Source: Paracoccaceae bacterium
Lineage (GTDB): Bacteria > Pseudomonadota > Alphaproteobacteria > Rhodobacterales > Rhodobacteraceae
Assembly (NCBI GenBank): GCA_026982275.1
Contig: JALSHK010000287.1
Location: 1-15,221, forward strand
Reading direction: 5' to 3'
DNA length: 15,221 bases
Part shown: in pieces, positions 13,171-15,221 of the stretch
Layout of the letters: each line of letters begins with the position of its first letter
How positions within the stretch are numbered: position 1 is the first letter of the stretch
The notes under the pieces: model-generated
Database searches by the model: none
Told to the model about the DNA's origin: nothing
What the model saw: only the letters and a program-made list of their open reading frames with translations
Made by a program: the position numbers and the translations under genes

Positions 13171-14007
13171 TCAGAGGGTATTCTGGCAGGCGGGGCAATA
13201 AAAGCTGGAGCGGCCCGCCTGGGTGATCCGCGCGATCTCTCCGCCGCAATCGGGCTTTTGGCAAGCCTCGCCCTCGCGGCCATAGGTTTTGAAGCTGTGC
13301 TGGAAATAGCCCAGCTCGCCATTGGCTTGGCGATAATCCTTTAGCGAGGAGCCGCCGGCCTTGATCGCCTCGCGCAGCACATCGCGGATATGCCCCGTCA
13401 GGGCGGATACATGCGCCGGGGCGAGCGCGGCACTGCTAGAAAGCGGCGAGATCCCGGCGCGCCAGAGCGCCTCGCATACATAAATGTTGCCAAGGCCTGC
13501 CACGATCTTTTGATCCAGCATTGCCGATTTGATCGGGGCTTTGCGCCGCTTGAGCTGTTCGCCGAAATAGGCGGCATTAAAGCCATTGCCCAGCGGCTCC
13601 GGCCCGAGGCTGGCCAGCAGCTTATGCGCCTCGGGATTGGCCGAGGGGACCAGATCCAGCGAGCCAAAGCGGCGGGGATCATTAAACAGGATCCGCACCC
13701 CGTTTTCCATGTCCAGCACCACATGATCATGCTTGGCGGGCGGCTCGGCCCCGCTTTTGTCGATCGTCACCTTGCCCGACATGCCCAGATGCACCAGTAA
13801 TGATTCGCCGCGATCCAGCTCCATCAGGATGTATTTTGCCCGCCGCTGCATGGCCAACACCCGCGCCCCCGCCAGCCGCGCGGCAAAATGATCGGGAAAG
13901 GGCCAGCGCAGCCCTTCGCGGCGAACCTCCGCATGGGTGATCCGCTGGCCATTCATCACCGGCATCAGGCCTTGCATCACGGTTTCGACCTCGGGCAGCT
14001 CGGGCAT
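13171..14007 (-). CDS. mutM: Formamidopyrimidine-DNA glycosylase (Fpg/MutM)
   Basis: Base-excision repair enzyme that removes 8-oxoguanine and formamidopyrimidines and cuts the abasic site by beta/delta elimination. It has 278 residues. The N-terminus MPELPEVETV supplies the catalytic Pro2 and Glu3; Lys58 (RRAKYI) and Asn174 (GLGNIYVCEAL) contact the lesion and backbone. The C-terminal zinc finger has Cys249, 254, 271 and 274 with QAGRSSFYCPACQ, and Arg266 inserts into DNA. The first zinc pair is spaced C-x4-C rather than the C-x2-C of E. coli, as I recall for other alphaproteobacteria. The ATG joins the stop of the preceding gene directly (TAAATG), which suggests coupled translation with the exported protein upstream. 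Ada follows 54 bp downstream, forming a repair pair. Confidence 0.98.
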   Translation of the reverse strand: MPELPEVETVMQGLMPVMNGQRITHAEVRREGLRWPFPDHFAARLAGARVLAMQRRAKYILMELDRGESLLVHLGMSGKVTIDKSGAEPPAKHDHVVLDMENGVRILFNDPRRFGSLDLVPSANPEAHKLLASLGPEPLGNGFNAAYFGEQLKRRKAPIKSAMLDQKIVAGLGNIYVCEALWRAGISPLSSSAALAPAHVSALTGHIRDVLREAIKAGGSSLKDYRQANGELGYFQHSFKTYGREGEACQKPDCGGEIARITQAGRSSFYCPACQNTL

Positions 14008-14565
14008 TTAATCCTCGCAATAACCGGTGAGGGTGGCTGGCAGGAAGCCATCCACAGGCAGCGGGCCAATCTCGGTGGGGATCTCGGTTGTCTCGTCGGC
14101 AATCGGGGTGAAAATCGCGACCCCGCGCTCCAGATCATAGGCGCAGCGGCGCGTGCCTTCGCCGGTTTTGGGCGCGAATTCGTCCAGCACCCCGACGATA
14201 CGGAATTCGCCATTCACATAAGCGATCCGCGTGGCATAGGCGCTATAGCCAAGGCCCGAGCTTTGGGTCACCATCACCGTGAAGCTTTTATCGGGCAGCA
14301 GGCGCAGGATAGGCGGATTGCGGGTGGAGGCCGAGAAATTCGGCACATAGATCCCGGAGGGGCGCAATACGCTGTTTTGCTGAAATCGCGTATAGATATA
14401 AAGGTCGATCGCGCCTTCTTCATCATAGACCAGCAGCACGTTTTCCTTTTCGGCGCTGCCGCCAAGATCGGCGCGCAGATAGCCCGCCACGGTCAGCGGA
14501 TTGATGCTGGCGGGCTGGGCAGCGGCCCATGTCGGCAGCAAGAGCCACAAAAGAAACAGGCGCAT
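14008..14565 (-). CDS. Exported protein of unknown function, upstream of mutM
   Basis: I do not recognise the family. It has 185 residues with a clear signal peptide, MRLFLLWLLLPTWAAA, cleaved before Gln17, so the mature protein is probably periplasmic. The mature chain looks beta-rich, with motifs LLVYDEEGAIDLYIYTRF (46-61, roughly), VMVTQSSGLGYSAYATRIAY and CAYDLERGVAIF. It has two cysteines, Cys141 and Cys183, which could form a disulfide. Start: the frame is open to 15156, but AGGAG at five bases before ATG 14565 and the signal peptide fix the start there; the upstream part overlaps the divergent deacetylase gene and is a shadow. Its stop and the mutM start are contiguous. Only 45 bp separate it from the divergent gene at 14611. 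It contains no catalytic motif I can name. Confidence 0.8.
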   Translation of the reverse strand: MRLFLLWLLLPTWAAAQPASINPLTVAGYLRADLGGSAEKENVLLVYDEEGAIDLYIYTRFQQNSVLRPSGIYVPNFSASTRNPPILRLLPDKSFTVMVTQSSGLGYSAYATRIAYVNGEFRIVGVLDEFAPKTGEGTRRCAYDLERGVAIFTPIADETTEIPTEIGPLPVDGFLPATLTGYCED

Positions 14566-14610
14566 CGGATCTCCTTGATGAAAGCCCGAGTATTGCCTAG
14601 GCTCTGAAAT

Positions 14611-15221
14611 ATGACAACAGCTTTCCTGACCCACCCCGACGCCCTGAACCACAAAAACCCCGAAGGCCATGCGGAATGCGTGGCGCGGATGCAGGCGATT
14701 TATGCCGCGACCGATGATCTGGACCTGCTGCGCATCGAGGCCCCGCTGGCGGGCGACACCCCGATTCTGCGCGCCCATCCGCAAAGCTATATTGACGGGC
14801 TGGAGGCGCAGCTCCCCGCAGAGGGCTGCATGGCGCTGGACCCGGACACCCATCTTTCCAGCGGCTCGCTTATGGCGGCGCGGCGCGGGGTGGGTGGCAT
14901 TGTGCGGGCGGTGGATATGGTGCTGGATGGCGAGGCGGGCAATGCTTTTGTGGCCATGCGCCCGCCGGGCCACCATGCAGAGCGGGAGACATCCATGGGG
15001 TTCTGCCTGTTTGGCAATGTGGCGATTGCCGCCCTGCATGCGCTGGAGGCGCGCGGGCTGTCGCGCGTGGCGATTGTGGATTTTGACGTGCATCATGGCA
15101 ACGGCACGCAGGATATCCTGTGGAACGAGCCACGCATCCGGTTTTTTTCCAGCCACGGCTCGCCGCTATATCCGGGCACGGGGGCCAAAAGCGAGCGCGG
15201 CGCGCATGGGCAGATTGTGAA
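14611..15221 (+). CDS. Histone-deacetylase-family amidohydrolase, N-terminal part (runs off the window edge)
   Basis: Zinc-dependent deacetylase of the arginase/deacetylase fold; bacterial members act on acetylated polyamines, other small acetyl compounds or proteins. The open frame gives 203 residues before the edge. MTTAFLTHPDALNHKNPEGH is a typical class II-like start; RPPGHHAE carries the catalytic His121-His122 pair; GFCLFGNVAIAA follows at 130-141; VDFDVHHGNGTQD contains zinc ligands Asp159 and His161. FFSSHGSPLYPGTG at 178-191 also fits. The second Asp ligand and the catalytic Tyr lie beyond the window. The ribosome site is weak. Divergent from the exported protein by 45 bp. In related bacteria I recall similar genes before xseB-ispA-dxs, which could be checked past the edge. 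The substrate is not predictable. Confidence 0.93.
   Translation, partial: MTTAFLTHPDALNHKNPEGHAECVARMQAIYAATDDLDLLRIEAPLAGDTPILRAHPQSYIDGLEAQLPAEGCMALDPDTHLSSGSLMAARRGVGGIVRAVDMVLDGEAGNAFVAMRPPGHHAERETSMGFCLFGNVAIAALHALEARGLSRVAIVDFDVHHGNGTQDILWNEPRIRFFSSHGSPLYPGTGAKSERGAHGQIV

Noticed and set aside
14566..15156. N-terminal extension of the exported protein to 382 residues
   Set aside because: It overlaps the deacetylase on the other strand, while a strong ribosome site and signal peptide fix the start at 14565.
14669..15220. 183-codon plus-strand ORF
   Set aside because: It is an out-of-frame shadow of the deacetylase gene starting at 14611, whose frame shows the catalytic HH and zinc motifs; this one is Arg/Trp-rich with no motif.

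Overview
The window looks like chromosomal core DNA of an alphaproteobacterium, most likely of the Rhodobacterales/roseobacter group. The main clue is the minus-strand block mutM, ada, enoyl-CoA hydratase, rpsT, dnaA, dnaN, recF and gyrB, which is close to the order I remember around dnaA in that group. Other clues are the C-x4-C zinc finger of MutM, two porin-type outer-membrane proteins and moderately high GC. I see no transposase, integrase, phage gene, CRISPR array, tRNA or rRNA.

Layout. Positions 1-430 (minus) are the 5' part of leuS, cut by the window edge. From 666 to 3273 (plus) come two exported beta-barrel proteins: a divergent acidic porin-like protein and a typical porin followed by a strong terminator. 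Between them is a 319-bp gap rich in palindromes. A YggS/PLPBP gene (3385-4041, plus) runs convergently into gyrB (4038-6452, minus), with overlapping stop codons. Between gyrB and recF the usual operon is interrupted by two tiny plus-strand ORFs encoding lipoprotein precursors of 38 and 27 residues; the second one's stop overlaps the recF stop. RecF, dnaN and dnaA (6903-10574, minus) follow, then a structured dnaA leader and predicted promoter, then rpsT with its own promoter and terminator. Upstream on the same strand are enoyl-CoA hydratase, ada, mutM and an unrecognised exported protein. A class II histone-deacetylase-family gene leaves the window on the plus strand.

How the genes fit together. 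DnaA initiates replication, DnaN is the sliding clamp, RecF loads the recombination machinery at gaps and GyrB drives supercoiling: a replication set. MutM and Ada are complementary base-repair proteins, for oxidised purines and alkylated bases respectively. The two porins carry very similar extended -10 elements at nearly the same distance from their start codons, so they may be regulated alike.

The least explained signals are the paired mini-lipoproteins, the dnaA leader (competing stem-loops plus GANTC sites at the predicted promoter), the palindromes upstream of the second porin, and the exported protein coupled to mutM. No DnaA-box cluster is visible, so oriC is probably not in this window.
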